This document shows, piece after piece, positions 16,731 through 25,770 of a stretch of 64,000 nucleotides of DNA (its first letter is position 1; the number at the start of each line of letters is the position of its first letter). The translations under genes were made by a program, and so were the position numbers. The DNA is taken from positions 2,232,001-2,296,000 of the forward strand of contig CP134604.1 in the NCBI GenBank assembly GCA_021555105.2. The letters are read 5' to 3'. This DNA comes from Thalassospiraceae bacterium LMO-JJ14 (GTDB lineage Bacteria; Pseudomonadota; Alphaproteobacteria; Rhodospirillales; Casp-alpha2). The notes below the pieces were generated by a model. The model searched no databases, was not told the origin of the DNA, and saw only the letters and a program-made list of their open reading frames with translations.

Positions 16731-16970
16731 ATGGAACGTACGCCGCATAACGGAGACCAGGTTTTTGAGGTTTCCATCTATAACAAGGAAGTGCGCTCTC
16801 TCGTAAAAGAGAACATGAGCCACGACTTTTTTGACGATCACTGGGCAGATGAACAAGTTCGCGATGTCCTCGCCGAAACGGCGGACGAGGCGCGTCAACT
16901 TGTCGGAAAACGATTCCCGCCAGATGAGGGTTTCGTGATCGCTTCGGTCAAACCGCTGCAGATGGCCTGA
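16731..16970 (+). CDS. Small hypothetical protein (79 aa)
   Basis: I do not recognise this family. The protein is acidic and soluble, with no signal peptide or membrane segment. It contains VFEVSIYNKEVRSLVKENMSH, an ETADEARQLV helix, and a short C-terminal strand GFVIASVKPL. Codon use is like the neighbours, and the frame is clean from ATG to a stop 36 nt before a convergent gene. A TTGACA hexamer at 16623-16628 could be a -35 box, but I see no convincing -10. It is probably a real gene because it fits the gap and has plausible secondary structure. Confidence 0.55.
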   Translation: MERTPHNGDQVFEVSIYNKEVRSLVKENMSHDFFDDHWADEQVRDVLAETADEARQLVGKRFPPDEGFVIASVKPLQMA

Positions 16971-17006
16971 TTCGTCGCCGCCTCGCCGGCGGTGAATTAT
17001 CGGTCT

Positions 17007-18662
17007 TCACGCAGTCGCGGACGTTTCCGCCTGTTTGGCGATTTCCCGGTCTCGCAGAACTTTACGCATGATCTTGCCGGTCGAGGTCAGCGGCAGTTCG
17101 TCGACGAACTCCACCAGTCGCGGATATTCGTGCGGACTGAGCCGTGTTTTCACAAACCCCCGAATATCCTCTTCCAGATCGGGCGATCCGTTGTTGCCCG
17201 GCATCAGCTTGATAAATACCTTGATGATCTCGGTCCTGACCGGGTCCGGCACGCCGACGGCGGCGGCCAACTCGATGGACGGATGCTTGGTCAGGCAATC
17301 CTCGATCTCGCCGGGGCCGATACGATAGCCCGCCGATGTGATGACATCGTCATCGCGGCCGACAAACCACAGGTACCCGTCTTCGTCCATCTGTCCCTGG
17401 TCGCCGGTGAGAAGCCACTCGCCCAGATACTTGTTCCGGGTCGCTTCGGGGTTGTTCCAGTATTCCAGCATCATCACCGGGTCCGGCGCCCTGACGGCGA
17501 TTTGGCCGACCGTGCCGGGGGCAACCTCTTGGCCTTCGCTGTCGATGATCCGGACATCGTGACCGGGGATCGGGCGGCCCATGGAACCGGGCTTGATGTC
17601 CATGATCTTCTGGCAGTTGGCGACGACCAGATTGCACTCGGTCTGTCCGTAAAACTCGTTCAGCGTGATCCCGAACGACGCACGGCCCCAGTCGAGCAGT
17701 TCAACGCCCATCGGTTCGCCGGCGCAGGCGATGGTCCTGAGATCGACACCGAACGAGGGGATGTCGGCCACCGCGCGCATCATTTTCAGGGCCGTCGGCG
17801 GCATGAAGGTATTTCGCACCCGGTATTTCGCCATCAATCTGAGGGCTGCTTCCGGGTCGTACTTGCCGGCACGGTATGCCAGCACCGGCACGCCATGAAA
17901 CCAGGCCCCCATCAGGCAGTTCATCAGGCCGCCGATCCATGCCCAGTCGGCGGGTGTCCACATCAGATCGCCCGGTTGCGGCAGGAAGTCATGAAAGAAT
18001 TCGACCGCCGGCATATGGCCGATCAGGGATCTGTGGCCCTGCAGCGCGCCCTTGGGGTTGCCGGTGGTGCCGGAGGTATAAACGATATACGACGGATCGG
18101 TACTGGCGGTATCGACGTTCGTATAGGCGTCGGAGGCTTTCTCCAGCCCCTGCCACAGATCGAGTGTACCGTCGCCTGCTTCACCGTCGATCAAAAGCAC
18201 CAGTTTCAGCTCTGGGAGCTGATCGCGGATCGCGGCGATTTTGGGGTAATGCGCGGCCTCGGTGACGATAACGCGCGCACCGCTGTCCTTGAGCCGAAAG
18301 GCGAGGGCTTCCTCACCGAACAGCGAAAACAACGGGATAGAGATCGCCCCCATCTTCCACGCGCCGACATGGCTGATCGCCGCTTCGACGCACTGCGATA
18401 GCAGGATGCCGACACGGTCACCGCGCACGACCCCCTGGGCCGTCATGAAATTGGCCATTTTGTTGGCGAGGGTACGTAATTCACGCCAAGAATAATCGCG
18501 CTGCGTGCCGTCGGGATGGGCGACGATCAGTCCCGTCGCATCCGGTGTGGCCAGGGCATGCCTGTCGCAGACCTGTTCGGCCATGTTGACCCGTTCAGGT
18601 ACGTGCCAGGTAAAGGCATCACGCACGGCTTCGTAACTGCCTGCATCGTGCAACAGCGGCAT
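17007..18662 (-). CDS. AMP-dependent acyl-CoA synthetase
   Basis: The 551-residue enzyme activates a carboxylic acid to its CoA thioester through an acyl-adenylate. It has the ANL-superfamily motifs: P-loop YTSGTTGNPKGALQGH, an NEFYGQTECN A5-type motif, WLLTGDQGQMDEDGYLWFVGRDDD, and the C-terminal catalytic lysine region LTSTGKIMRKVLRDRE. It resembles the AcsA-like and medium-chain group rather than long-chain FadD; the substrate is not certain. The ATG at 18662 is chosen because GGGAGG lies just upstream; the reading from 18707 adds an unlikely K/R-rich leader. It lies downstream of a GH114-like and an L-2-hydroxyglutarate-dehydrogenase-like gene on the same strand. Confidence 0.9.
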   Translation of the reverse strand: MPLLHDAGSYEAVRDAFTWHVPERVNMAEQVCDRHALATPDATGLIVAHPDGTQRDYSWRELRTLANKMANFMTAQGVVRGDRVGILLSQCVEAAISHVGAWKMGAISIPLFSLFGEEALAFRLKDSGARVIVTEAAHYPKIAAIRDQLPELKLVLLIDGEAGDGTLDLWQGLEKASDAYTNVDTASTDPSYIVYTSGTTGNPKGALQGHRSLIGHMPAVEFFHDFLPQPGDLMWTPADWAWIGGLMNCLMGAWFHGVPVLAYRAGKYDPEAALRLMAKYRVRNTFMPPTALKMMRAVADIPSFGVDLRTIACAGEPMGVELLDWGRASFGITLNEFYGQTECNLVVANCQKIMDIKPGSMGRPIPGHDVRIIDSEGQEVAPGTVGQIAVRAPDPVMMLEYWNNPEATRNKYLGEWLLTGDQGQMDEDGYLWFVGRDDDVITSAGYRIGPGEIEDCLTKHPSIELAAAVGVPDPVRTEIIKVFIKLMPGNNGSPDLEEDIRGFVKTRLSPHEYPRLVEFVDELPLTSTGKIMRKVLRDREIAKQAETSATA

Positions 18663-18749
18663 GAATGGTCCTCCCGTTTCCCGCTTTTTAGATAGCAGAA
18701 GACGCACCGATAAAACAGTTTGAAGGTGTGATTAGCGGAAAATAGCGGC

Positions 18750-19883
18750 TCAGTTGGCCGATGTCGCGAGGGGGGCGAATTCCTGATCGATTTCGACGTT
18801 GCCCTCGAACACCAGATAATTGCGCATGCCTTCCAGCAAAACCCCGTCATATCCTTGTGCGATCAGGCCGTACAGGAAGGACTGCGGATTGCCGAACATC
18901 AGATCCTGCCAACCCGGATTCCAGTATTCGACGAAATAACGGTCCGGATCGCCCGGGAACGGATTGGCGATAAAGCCGGGGGATCCTTCACCCCAACCGT
19001 TTTGCCAGTAAAAACGGTAACTGGCGGCGGTGCCGATATCCATCCGTGCGAAAACCAGCCTGCGCGCGCCGAGCTTCTTGTATTTAAGCGTTTCCACGGC
19101 GCTTTTGCTGAGCGGTTCTCGCCCAGAAAACGGATCGACGATAACCAAATCGAAATTGGTCCCGTGAATTTTCAGCGCGAATTCATCCTGACGGCCGAAG
19201 GCGGCGGGGTCGCTCAGGTATAAAAAATTCCGCACATTGTTCATCGCCAGGATGTTGTTCGGATTTTCACGATTGGGACGGCGCGGGTATCGGGGAACCG
19301 CCGTCAGATCCGATGTCGAACCCGGTACAACGGCGGCGACGAGTCCTCGTTGATTGGCGGCCTTGTAAACGGCATCGATGGATTTGGGGTCGGTGGCGTA
19401 ATCGATGGTCAGCACCGGCAGTCCGGCTTTTTTCGCACGTTCAATGCTGGACAGATACTGCTGCTGAATCTCGGGGGGCGGGGCTTCGCCGACGGCCTTG
19501 TAGCCCAGAAAGACACCGTCATACAGAACGGCATCGACCGAGCGCATGAAGGTCCTTGCCGGCGAGATGATATTCTCGTCCTGCAGGTCGCGCTTGATGA
19601 TCAGTTCCTCGGCATCGCGGGCAACAACCATGAAATTGCGTTTCTGCTGGCGGGCATAGGTCGAGATGCGCTGGATAAAACTACGCATTTCCTCGCGGTG
19701 ATCGACAAGGGCACGTTGCACGTTCAGCGTTGGTAACGGGGGCTGCTGGCCGTCCTGTCCCTGAATTCGGGTGTAACCTGGCTGAGCTTGCGTCGGTTGC
19801 TGCTGCGCCAGAACCGGCGCAATGCACAGCACCGCCAGTGCAACGCCCAGAATCGAATTATACGCTATTTTCGCCGTCGGCAT
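18750..19883 (-). CDS. GH114-like endo-alpha-1,4-polygalactosaminidase-related exported protein
   Basis: A signal peptide (hydrophobic ILGVALAVLCIAPVLA, then QQ) precedes a TIM-barrel domain like the TM1410/GH114 family. Motifs are VDAVLYDGVFLG, LPVLTIDYATD, RLVFARMDIGTAASYRFYW (the counterpart of the family's Y-x-SIGEAE-x-YRxYW), YFVEYWNPGWQ and QGYDGVLLEGM. Characterised GH114 enzymes cleave polygalactosamine-type biofilm exopolysaccharide. Here the canonical E in the SIGEAE-like motif is replaced (DIGTAA), so activity is uncertain. The ATG lies 29 nt after the stop of the upstream flavoprotein gene, suggesting cotranscription. Confidence 0.7.
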   Translation of the reverse strand: MPTAKIAYNSILGVALAVLCIAPVLAQQQPTQAQPGYTRIQGQDGQQPPLPTLNVQRALVDHREEMRSFIQRISTYARQQKRNFMVVARDAEELIIKRDLQDENIISPARTFMRSVDAVLYDGVFLGYKAVGEAPPPEIQQQYLSSIERAKKAGLPVLTIDYATDPKSIDAVYKAANQRGLVAAVVPGSTSDLTAVPRYPRRPNRENPNNILAMNNVRNFLYLSDPAAFGRQDEFALKIHGTNFDLVIVDPFSGREPLSKSAVETLKYKKLGARRLVFARMDIGTAASYRFYWQNGWGEGSPGFIANPFPGDPDRYFVEYWNPGWQDLMFGNPQSFLYGLIAQGYDGVLLEGMRNYLVFEGNVEIDQEFAPLATSAN

Positions 19884-19912
19884 GCCGTCCGTTCCTTGCC
19901 GGCGACGTATTG

Positions 19913-21025
19913 TCAGGCCGGCAACAAGTTCGCCACATCCTCGGCAATTGCCATCGAGGACGTCAATCCCGGTGATTCTATGCCGTAGAGGTTAACCAGA
20001 CCTTTAATGCCGTGTACATCCTCTCCCTGGATGACGAAATCCGTGGCGTGCGAGCCTTTGGGATGGATTTTCGGGCGGACTCCGGCGTACCCCGGTTGCA
20101 ACGCGCCATCGGGAAGCGCCGGCCAGTACTTGCGGATCGAGGCATAGAAACTCTCGCCGCGTGCCGGGTCGACTGTGTAATCGATCTTGTCGATCCATTC
20201 CACATCCGGGCCGAATTTAACCTGCCCGCCGAGATCGACCGTGACATGGACACCCAGCCCGCCCAAAGGGTCGGGAACGGGATAAATCAGCCGTGTGAAC
20301 GGCGGTTTGCCGCCGCCGAGCGTGAAATAGACGCCGCGGGCGAAAAACTGACCGGGAATCGTCTCCGCCGGAATGCCGTCGATCGTGCGTGAAACCGGTT
20401 GTGCATACAGCCCCGCCGCATTGACCACATGATCGCACAGCAGGTCCATCGGCTCATCGCCGCCGACCCTGAGCAGAATGCCGTCGCTCTGGACCTCGCC
20501 GCCGATGACAGGGCTGTTGAAGGCGAACATGGCGCCGTGATCCTCGGCATCGCCCTGATAGGCCAGCATCAGCCCGTGGCTGTCGACCAGACCCGTCGAC
20601 GGCGACAGCAAGGCGCCGAAGCAGGTGACGTTCGGCTCCATTTCCAGGACCTTGGCGGAATCGATAAATGTCAGGTCGTTGACGTGATTGACGGCGGCAC
20701 GGCCCTTGATGTCGTCGAGAAGCTCGAGCTGCGCCTCGTCGGTGGCGACAATCAGCTTGCCGCAGCGTTTGTGATTGATACCGTGGCTTTGGCAGTATGC
20801 GTACATCATGTCGCGGCCTTTGACGCAAAGCCGGGCCTTGTTCGAATCCTTACCGTAATAAATACCGGCGTGGATGACTTCCGAGTTACGCGAGCTTGTT
20901 CCGGTGCCGATCATGTCGGCACTTTCCAGCACGATGACCTCGTGCCCGGCCATGGCCAGCGCCCGCGCCGACGCCAATCCCACGACACCTGCGCCAATGA
21001 CGACGCACCCAACTCGTTCAACCAT
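19913..21025 (-). CDS. FAD-dependent oxidoreductase, L-2-hydroxyglutarate dehydrogenase-like (DAO family)
   Basis: The 370-residue protein opens with an FAD-binding Rossmann motif VVIGAGVVGLASARAL, followed by GTGTSSRNSEVIHAGIYY, the signature of the L-2-hydroxyglutarate dehydrogenase/oxidase group. Other family motifs are YCQSHGINHKRCGKLIVA, VVNAAGLYAQ and YAGVRPKIHPKG. It would oxidise L-2-hydroxyglutarate, or a similar 2-hydroxyacid, to the 2-oxoacid with electrons passed to quinone or oxygen. The start at 21025 gives MVERVGCVVIGAG, the expected N-terminus; the ORF extends upstream only as low-complexity sequence. It is divergent from the molybdopterin oxidoreductase gene across 154 nt. 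Confidence 0.87.
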   Translation of the reverse strand: MVERVGCVVIGAGVVGLASARALAMAGHEVIVLESADMIGTGTSSRNSEVIHAGIYYGKDSNKARLCVKGRDMMYAYCQSHGINHKRCGKLIVATDEAQLELLDDIKGRAAVNHVNDLTFIDSAKVLEMEPNVTCFGALLSPSTGLVDSHGLMLAYQGDAEDHGAMFAFNSPVIGGEVQSDGILLRVGGDEPMDLLCDHVVNAAGLYAQPVSRTIDGIPAETIPGQFFARGVYFTLGGGKPPFTRLIYPVPDPLGGLGVHVTVDLGGQVKFGPDVEWIDKIDYTVDPARGESFYASIRKYWPALPDGALQPGYAGVRPKIHPKGSHATDFVIQGEDVHGIKGLVNLYGIESPGLTSSMAIAEDVANLLPA

Positions 21026-21179
21026 GAAAACTCCGCCTGATAAGCCGAAACGGCAAGAATGACGGCGGATTTTCCACTTCCACCGCCAGCCGGTCAAGCA
21101 CCGCGCCCATACGCCATGGAATTTGTGAATGGCTTGCTGATCGCTTGATGGCGGGACACGCCAAGGGTACATTTCGCGG

Positions 21180-23249
21180 ATGGCACCTTTTGACGATCAA
21201 CCGCATTGGCTCCGCAGCGCTTGTCCGCACGACTGTCCGTCGACGTGCGCGCTGGAAGTCGAGAAAATCGCCCCCGACCGTATCGGCAAGGTTCGCGGCA
21301 ACGCCATGAACGACTACACCGACGGCGTGATCTGCGCCAAAGTCGCGGCGTATCGTGAGCGTGTGCATCATCCTGACCGCCTGACGCAACCGTTGCGCCG
21401 TGTCGGCGCCAAGGGTGAGGCGAAGTTCGAGCCGGTCAGCTGGGACGATGCTTTGGACATTGTCGCCGAAGCATTCACCAAAGCCGAACTGAAGCACGGC
21501 CCCGAAACCATCTGGCCGTATCATTTCGCCGGCACCATGGGCCTGGTACAGCGTGACATTATTCACGGCTTCCGCCACGCGCTCGGATATTCCCGCGAGG
21601 ACGAAACGATCTGCGTCGCTACCGCCGTATCCGGCTGGACCGCCGGGACCGGCAAGGTGTGGGGCTCCGATCCCCGCGAAATCGCGGTTTCCGACATGGT
21701 CGTCGTGTGGGGCGGCAATCCGGTCGCGACCCAGGTCAATGTGATGACACATGTGGCAAAGGCCAGGAAGAACCGGGGCGCGAAGCTGTATGTCGTCGAC
21801 CCGTACCGCACGCCGACGGCACGCCAGGCGGACGTGCACCTGTGTCTAAAGCCGGGCACCGACGGTGCGCTGGCCTGTGCCGTGATGCATGTGCTGTTTC
21901 GTGACGGCTACGCCGATCGCGCATACATGGCGCAATATACGGATGTTCCCGGTGAGCTTGAGGCGCACCTGAAATCGCGCGATCCCGCATGGGCATCGGA
22001 AATCACCGGCCTGAGCGTCGAGGAAATCGAGAGCTTTGCCCGCGCTTATGGCGAGACGGAACGAGCTTATATCCGTGTCGGATACGGCTTTACCCGCTCG
22101 CGCAACGGCTCAGCGAACATGCATGCGGTGTCCTGTCTGCCGGCCGTTGCCGGTAAATGGAAATACGAAGGCGGCGGTGCCATGCATTCGAACCGCCATA
22201 TGTTCGGTGTCAATCAGACCCTGGTGCGCGGACTCGATCTGGTCGACCCGTCGAAGCGTACGCTCGATATGTCACGTATCGGCCGCATTCTGCTGGGCGA
22301 GGAAGAAAGCCTTTTGGGCGGCCCGCCGGTGACGGCGATGATCATGCAGAACATCAACCCCGCCGAGGTCGCACCGGAAACACGGCGTGTTGTCGAGGGG
22401 CTGATGCGCGAGGACCTGTTTACCTGCGTGCACGAACAGTTCCCGACGGCGACGACAGCCTATGCCGACATCGTATTGCCGGCGACGACGTTCCTTGAAC
22501 ACGACGATCTGTATCAGGGCAGCGGGCATCTTTACCTGCAGGTCGCCAAACGCGTCATCGAGCCGGTCGGCGAATCCCGCTGTAACGTCGATGTGCTGTC
22601 GGCGCTGGCCAAGCGCCTTGGTTCCGATTACGAGTTGTTCGATCTGAGCCCTTGGGAGATTATCGACCGCTCGCTCCGTGCCACGGGACATCCCGGTGCC
22701 GACGAAGTGCATGCGGCAGGCTGGGTCGATTGTTCGATCAGTTTCGACGATGCACATTTTCTGAACGGGTTTCATACCCCGGACCGTAAGTTCCATTTCA
22801 AGCCGGACTGGTCGCGCATCGGCGCGGCGCATGAAGCCATGCCCGTATTGCCGGACCATCTCGACGTCATCGACGTGGCGACCCCGGAAAAGCCGTTCCG
22901 CCTGGTCGCTGCACCGGCGCGCCGGTTCCTGAACACGTCATTCACGGAAACCCCGTCATCCGTGAAGAAGGAAGGCCGACCGACGGCGCTGCTTCATCCA
23001 GACGCCATGGCCGGCCTCGGTCTGGCGGACGATGACGAGGTTACCCTCGGCAACGATCTCGGCGAAGTGACGGTGCACGCCAAAACCTTCGACGGGCTGC
23101 AACCCGATACGGTGGTTGTCGAAGGGATATGGCCAAACAAACATTTCAAAAACGGCCTCGGCATTAACGTCTTGATAAGTGCTGATCGGGCATACCCGAA
23201 TGGCGGTGCTGTATTCCACGATACGGCTGTGTGGGTGCGCGCCGGATAA
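21180..23249 (+). CDS. Molybdopterin oxidoreductase family protein with [4Fe-4S] motif
   Basis: A 689-residue COG0243-type protein. The N-terminal C-x3-C-x3-C motif (ACPHDCPSTC) with a fourth Cys at GVICAK binds a 4Fe-4S cluster. Molybdopterin-domain motifs follow (VVVWGGNPVATQ, KLYVVDPYRTPTA, CLKPGTDGALACA), then the C-terminal molydopterin dinucleotide-binding domain (FRLVAAPARRFLNTSF, ALLHPDAMAGLGLADDDEV). No twin-arginine signal is seen, so it is probably cytoplasmic. No iron-sulfur or membrane-anchor partner gene is adjacent, so the electron partner and substrate are unknown. No in-frame TGA suggests selenocysteine. It may be cotranscribed with mipZ, 24 nt downstream. Confidence 0.9.
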   Translation: MAPFDDQPHWLRSACPHDCPSTCALEVEKIAPDRIGKVRGNAMNDYTDGVICAKVAAYRERVHHPDRLTQPLRRVGAKGEAKFEPVSWDDALDIVAEAFTKAELKHGPETIWPYHFAGTMGLVQRDIIHGFRHALGYSREDETICVATAVSGWTAGTGKVWGSDPREIAVSDMVVVWGGNPVATQVNVMTHVAKARKNRGAKLYVVDPYRTPTARQADVHLCLKPGTDGALACAVMHVLFRDGYADRAYMAQYTDVPGELEAHLKSRDPAWASEITGLSVEEIESFARAYGETERAYIRVGYGFTRSRNGSANMHAVSCLPAVAGKWKYEGGGAMHSNRHMFGVNQTLVRGLDLVDPSKRTLDMSRIGRILLGEEESLLGGPPVTAMIMQNINPAEVAPETRRVVEGLMREDLFTCVHEQFPTATTAYADIVLPATTFLEHDDLYQGSGHLYLQVAKRVIEPVGESRCNVDVLSALAKRLGSDYELFDLSPWEIIDRSLRATGHPGADEVHAAGWVDCSISFDDAHFLNGFHTPDRKFHFKPDWSRIGAAHEAMPVLPDHLDVIDVATPEKPFRLVAAPARRFLNTSFTETPSSVKKEGRPTALLHPDAMAGLGLADDDEVTLGNDLGEVTVHAKTFDGLQPDTVVVEGIWPNKHFKNGLGINVLISADRAYPNGGAVFHDTAVWVRAG

Positions 23250-23273
23250 GAAAAGGCTTTTGAGGGGTTATTC

Positions 23274-24116
23274 GTGACAGCTTCACATGCGCACGTGATT
23301 GTCGTCGGGAACGAAAAGGGCGGCAGCGGCAAGTCGACGACATCCATGCATCTGGCGATTGCGCTGATGATGCAGGGCTACAGCGTCGCCACCATCGATG
23401 TCGATGGCCGGCAGGGGACGCTGAGCCGCTATATCGCCAACCGTGAGATGTTCAACAAGAAGCTCGGCCGGGATTATCCGTTGCCGGAGCATCACCGCAT
23501 GACGGCGCATCAATTCGAAGGTATGAACGATGCCGAGCAGGCCGCCGAGGCCGAGCGTCTGCAGCTTTTGATCGAAGGCGCATGTTTCAACCATGACATT
23601 GTGATCATCGATACACCGGGTGCGGCGAACAAACTCTCGTTCATGGCGCATACGTATGCCGACACGCTGATCACGCCGCTCAACGACAGCTTTGTCGACC
23701 TCGACGGGTTGGCGCATATGGATGGGCAGAGTGCCGAGATCAAGGGGCCGAGCCACTACGCCGAGGCGATCTGGGAAGCGAAGAAGATCAAAGCCACGCG
23801 CGACGGCGGCTCCATCGACTGGGTCGTGATGCGCAACCGTCTGACGAATCTCGATGCCTATAACAAACGCGAAGTCGAGCGCGCGATCCGCGATCTGTCA
23901 AAACGGCTGGGATTTCGGGTTCTGCCGGGTTTTTCCGAGCGCGTCATTTTCCGCGAGCTTTTCCTCGTCGGCCTGACGATCCTCGATCTGAAACATGCTG
24001 CCGGCGGTGCACCGCTCAGCCGTTCGCACATAGCCGCGCGCGATGAAGTGTTCTCGATCGTCGACGGATTGTCGCTGCCCGGCGTGCCGGTACGCGAACA
24101 GACCGCGCACGGCTGA
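23274..24116 (+). CDS. mipZ: Division plane positioning ATPase MipZ
   Basis: A 280-residue ParA/MinD-type ATPase. The deviant Walker A is GNEKGGSGKSTTSMHLAIALM, followed by VATIDVDGRQGTLSRYIANR and IVIIDTPGAANKLS, which match MipZ. MipZ forms a gradient from the ParB-bound origins and inhibits FtsZ polymerisation, confining division to midcell in alphaproteobacteria. The WVVMRNRLTNLDAYNKREVE and RVLPGFSERVIFRELF blocks are also MipZ-typical. The start is GTG at 23274 with GAGGGG upstream. A VWA-domain and a J-domain gene follow on the same strand, an association worth noting. Confidence 0.95.
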   Translation: MTASHAHVIVVGNEKGGSGKSTTSMHLAIALMMQGYSVATIDVDGRQGTLSRYIANREMFNKKLGRDYPLPEHHRMTAHQFEGMNDAEQAAEAERLQLLIEGACFNHDIVIIDTPGAANKLSFMAHTYADTLITPLNDSFVDLDGLAHMDGQSAEIKGPSHYAEAIWEAKKIKATRDGGSIDWVVMRNRLTNLDAYNKREVERAIRDLSKRLGFRVLPGFSERVIFRELFLVGLTILDLKHAAGGAPLSRSHIAARDEVFSIVDGLSLPGVPVREQTAHG

Positions 24117-24195
24117 TTTTTCCTATTCGTCGCATAAGCCTCGCAAATCGGTTATTTTTGCTTATCTCATAAGGAACGATGGGAAAGGAGCGAAC

Positions 24196-24906
24196 GTGGC
24201 CGACGACCTGCCGGATAAACAACGACGCGCCAAGGACGTAGACGCCTTTTTGTCGAAGGTGGCCGTCACGCCGAAACGCGCCGCTAACGCGGGCAAGCGT
24301 GGCCGTCTGCTGTTCGCCATGGATGCGACGGCAAGCCGTCAGCCGACGTGGGACACGGCCGCAACCATACAAGGACAGATGTTTCATGAAACGGCGTCCC
24401 TCGGCGGATTGGACATACAGCTCGCTTTTTATCGCGGTTTCGGTGAGTTCATGGTCAGCCCGTGGACAGATAACGAAAAGGAACTGCTGCGGCTGATGAC
24501 CTCGGTGTTTTGCCTGGCCGGGCAAACGCAGATCGGCAAGGTTCTGCAGCATGCCGTCAATGAAGCGAAACAGGGGCATCTGAATGCGCTGATCTTTGTC
24601 GGCGATATGGTCGAGGAAGATGTCGATTATCTCGGCAAAACGGCAGGAGAGCTTGGCCTGCTCGGTGTCCCGGCATTCATCTTTCACGAAGGCCATGATC
24701 CTGTGGCCAAGTTTGCGTTTCAACAAATCGCCACCCTGACCGGCGGTGCCTGCCTGCAATTCGATGCCGGCAGTGCGGAGATGCTTCGCGAACTCTTGGC
24801 GGCCGTCGCCGTGTATGCCGCAGGCGGCCGCACGGCGCTTGAAGACAAGGCAAAAAAGGGTGGCGCGGCGCTGCAGCTTACGCATCAGATGTCGCATGCC
24901 AAATAA
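24196..24906 (+). CDS. VWA-like domain protein
   Basis: The 236-residue protein has a von Willebrand A-type strand-and-MIDAS motif GRLLFAMDATASRQPTWD (D-x-T-x-S) near residue 40, and later a second strand ALIFVGDMVEEDVDYLG consistent with a VWA fold. It has no signal peptide or TM segment. I chose GTG at 24196 because AAAGGAG lies just upstream; the reading from 24043 overlaps mipZ and translates as an unstructured leader. VWA proteins of this type are often metal-dependent interaction modules, and the partner here is plausibly the J-domain membrane protein 36 nt downstream. Function is unknown. Confidence 0.8.
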   Translation: MADDLPDKQRRAKDVDAFLSKVAVTPKRAANAGKRGRLLFAMDATASRQPTWDTAATIQGQMFHETASLGGLDIQLAFYRGFGEFMVSPWTDNEKELLRLMTSVFCLAGQTQIGKVLQHAVNEAKQGHLNALIFVGDMVEEDVDYLGKTAGELGLLGVPAFIFHEGHDPVAKFAFQQIATLTGGACLQFDAGSAEMLRELLAAVAVYAAGGRTALEDKAKKGGAALQLTHQMSHAK

Positions 24907-24942
24907 CAACATCGTGCAGCAGACAATGGACGTTACGACATC

Positions 24943-25665
24943 ATGAGTTACCTGATCGCGGGCATAATCGTTCTGGGCCTGCTGCTTTTGGCCGGGAAGT
25001 GGTTTGTTTCGACGGAACCGAAGGCCCTTGTCCGCATACTGAAACCTGTCCTGTTTGTCCTTGCCGCCGTGGTCATACTGTTTCTGATCGTTACCGGGCG
25101 GCTGTTCTGGGTGTTCTGGATATTGCCGTTCGCGGTGCCGCTCTACATGCGCTATCGCGGTGCGCAACGTATGGCGAAGAACGCGTCCAGGATGTCTTCG
25201 GGCGGCGCTTCCGGCATGGCCAGCGAGGTTTCCAGCGAATTTCTGGAGATGCGGCTCGATCACGACAGCGGCGATATGGACGGGACGGTCCGCAAGGGAA
25301 GATATGCAAACCGGCGCCTCAGCGATCTGAGCCTTGAACAGTTGCTCGATCTTTATGCGGATTACAGCGGCAGTGACGGCGAATCGGCGCGCCTTTTGGC
25401 CGCATTTCTGGACCGCATGCATCCTGATTGGCGCGAAAACGCGTCCGCTGACGGCACGCACGGCGATGATACGTTCGCACATAGCACGGGGTCGATGAGC
25501 CGTGCAGAGGCCCTGCGCATACTCGGATTGCCTGACGACGCCGACGAGGCGGAAATCAAGGCAGCGCATCACAGGCTTATCGCCGGATTGCACCCGGACC
25601 GCGGCGGTTCGGCCTATCTGGCGGCGAAAATCAACGAAGCACGGGATGTTTTGCTGAAACCCTGA
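24943..25665 (+). CDS. Membrane-anchored J-domain (DnaJ-like) protein
   Basis: The 240-residue protein has two N-terminal transmembrane segments (AGIIVLGLLLLAGKWF and LFVLAAVVILFLIVTGRLFWVFW) and a C-terminal J domain (about residues 183-240) with the essential HPD motif in AGLHPDRGGS. The middle is a soluble linker ending in SLEQLLDLYADYSG. The N-terminal anchor/C-terminal J-domain layout is like TIM14/DjlA-type co-chaperones and should recruit a DnaK-type Hsp70 to the membrane. It lies in a same-strand run with mipZ and the VWA gene. Confidence 0.87.
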   Translation: MSYLIAGIIVLGLLLLAGKWFVSTEPKALVRILKPVLFVLAAVVILFLIVTGRLFWVFWILPFAVPLYMRYRGAQRMAKNASRMSSGGASGMASEVSSEFLEMRLDHDSGDMDGTVRKGRYANRRLSDLSLEQLLDLYADYSGSDGESARLLAAFLDRMHPDWRENASADGTHGDDTFAHSTGSMSRAEALRILGLPDDADEAEIKAAHHRLIAGLHPDRGGSAYLAAKINEARDVLLKP

Positions 25666-25770
25666 TTACGCCGCTTCCGTGTCATGGCTTTTTCATACTT
25701 AGTCTGCTTGCCGGAACCGGGTCCCTGTGGCAGAAACCGAGTGTTTCAGGCGTCATAGAGGGGATTTTTT

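Noticed and set aside
21180-23249. Selenocysteine-containing formate dehydrogenase
   Set aside because: There is no in-frame TGA and no SECIS-like structure was seen; the gene reads through as an ordinary molybdopterin oxidoreductase.
24016-25593. Minus-strand open frame (525 codons) across the VWA and J-domain genes
   Set aside because: It spans two genes with clear domains on the plus strand and an intergenic gap; no family motif is visible.
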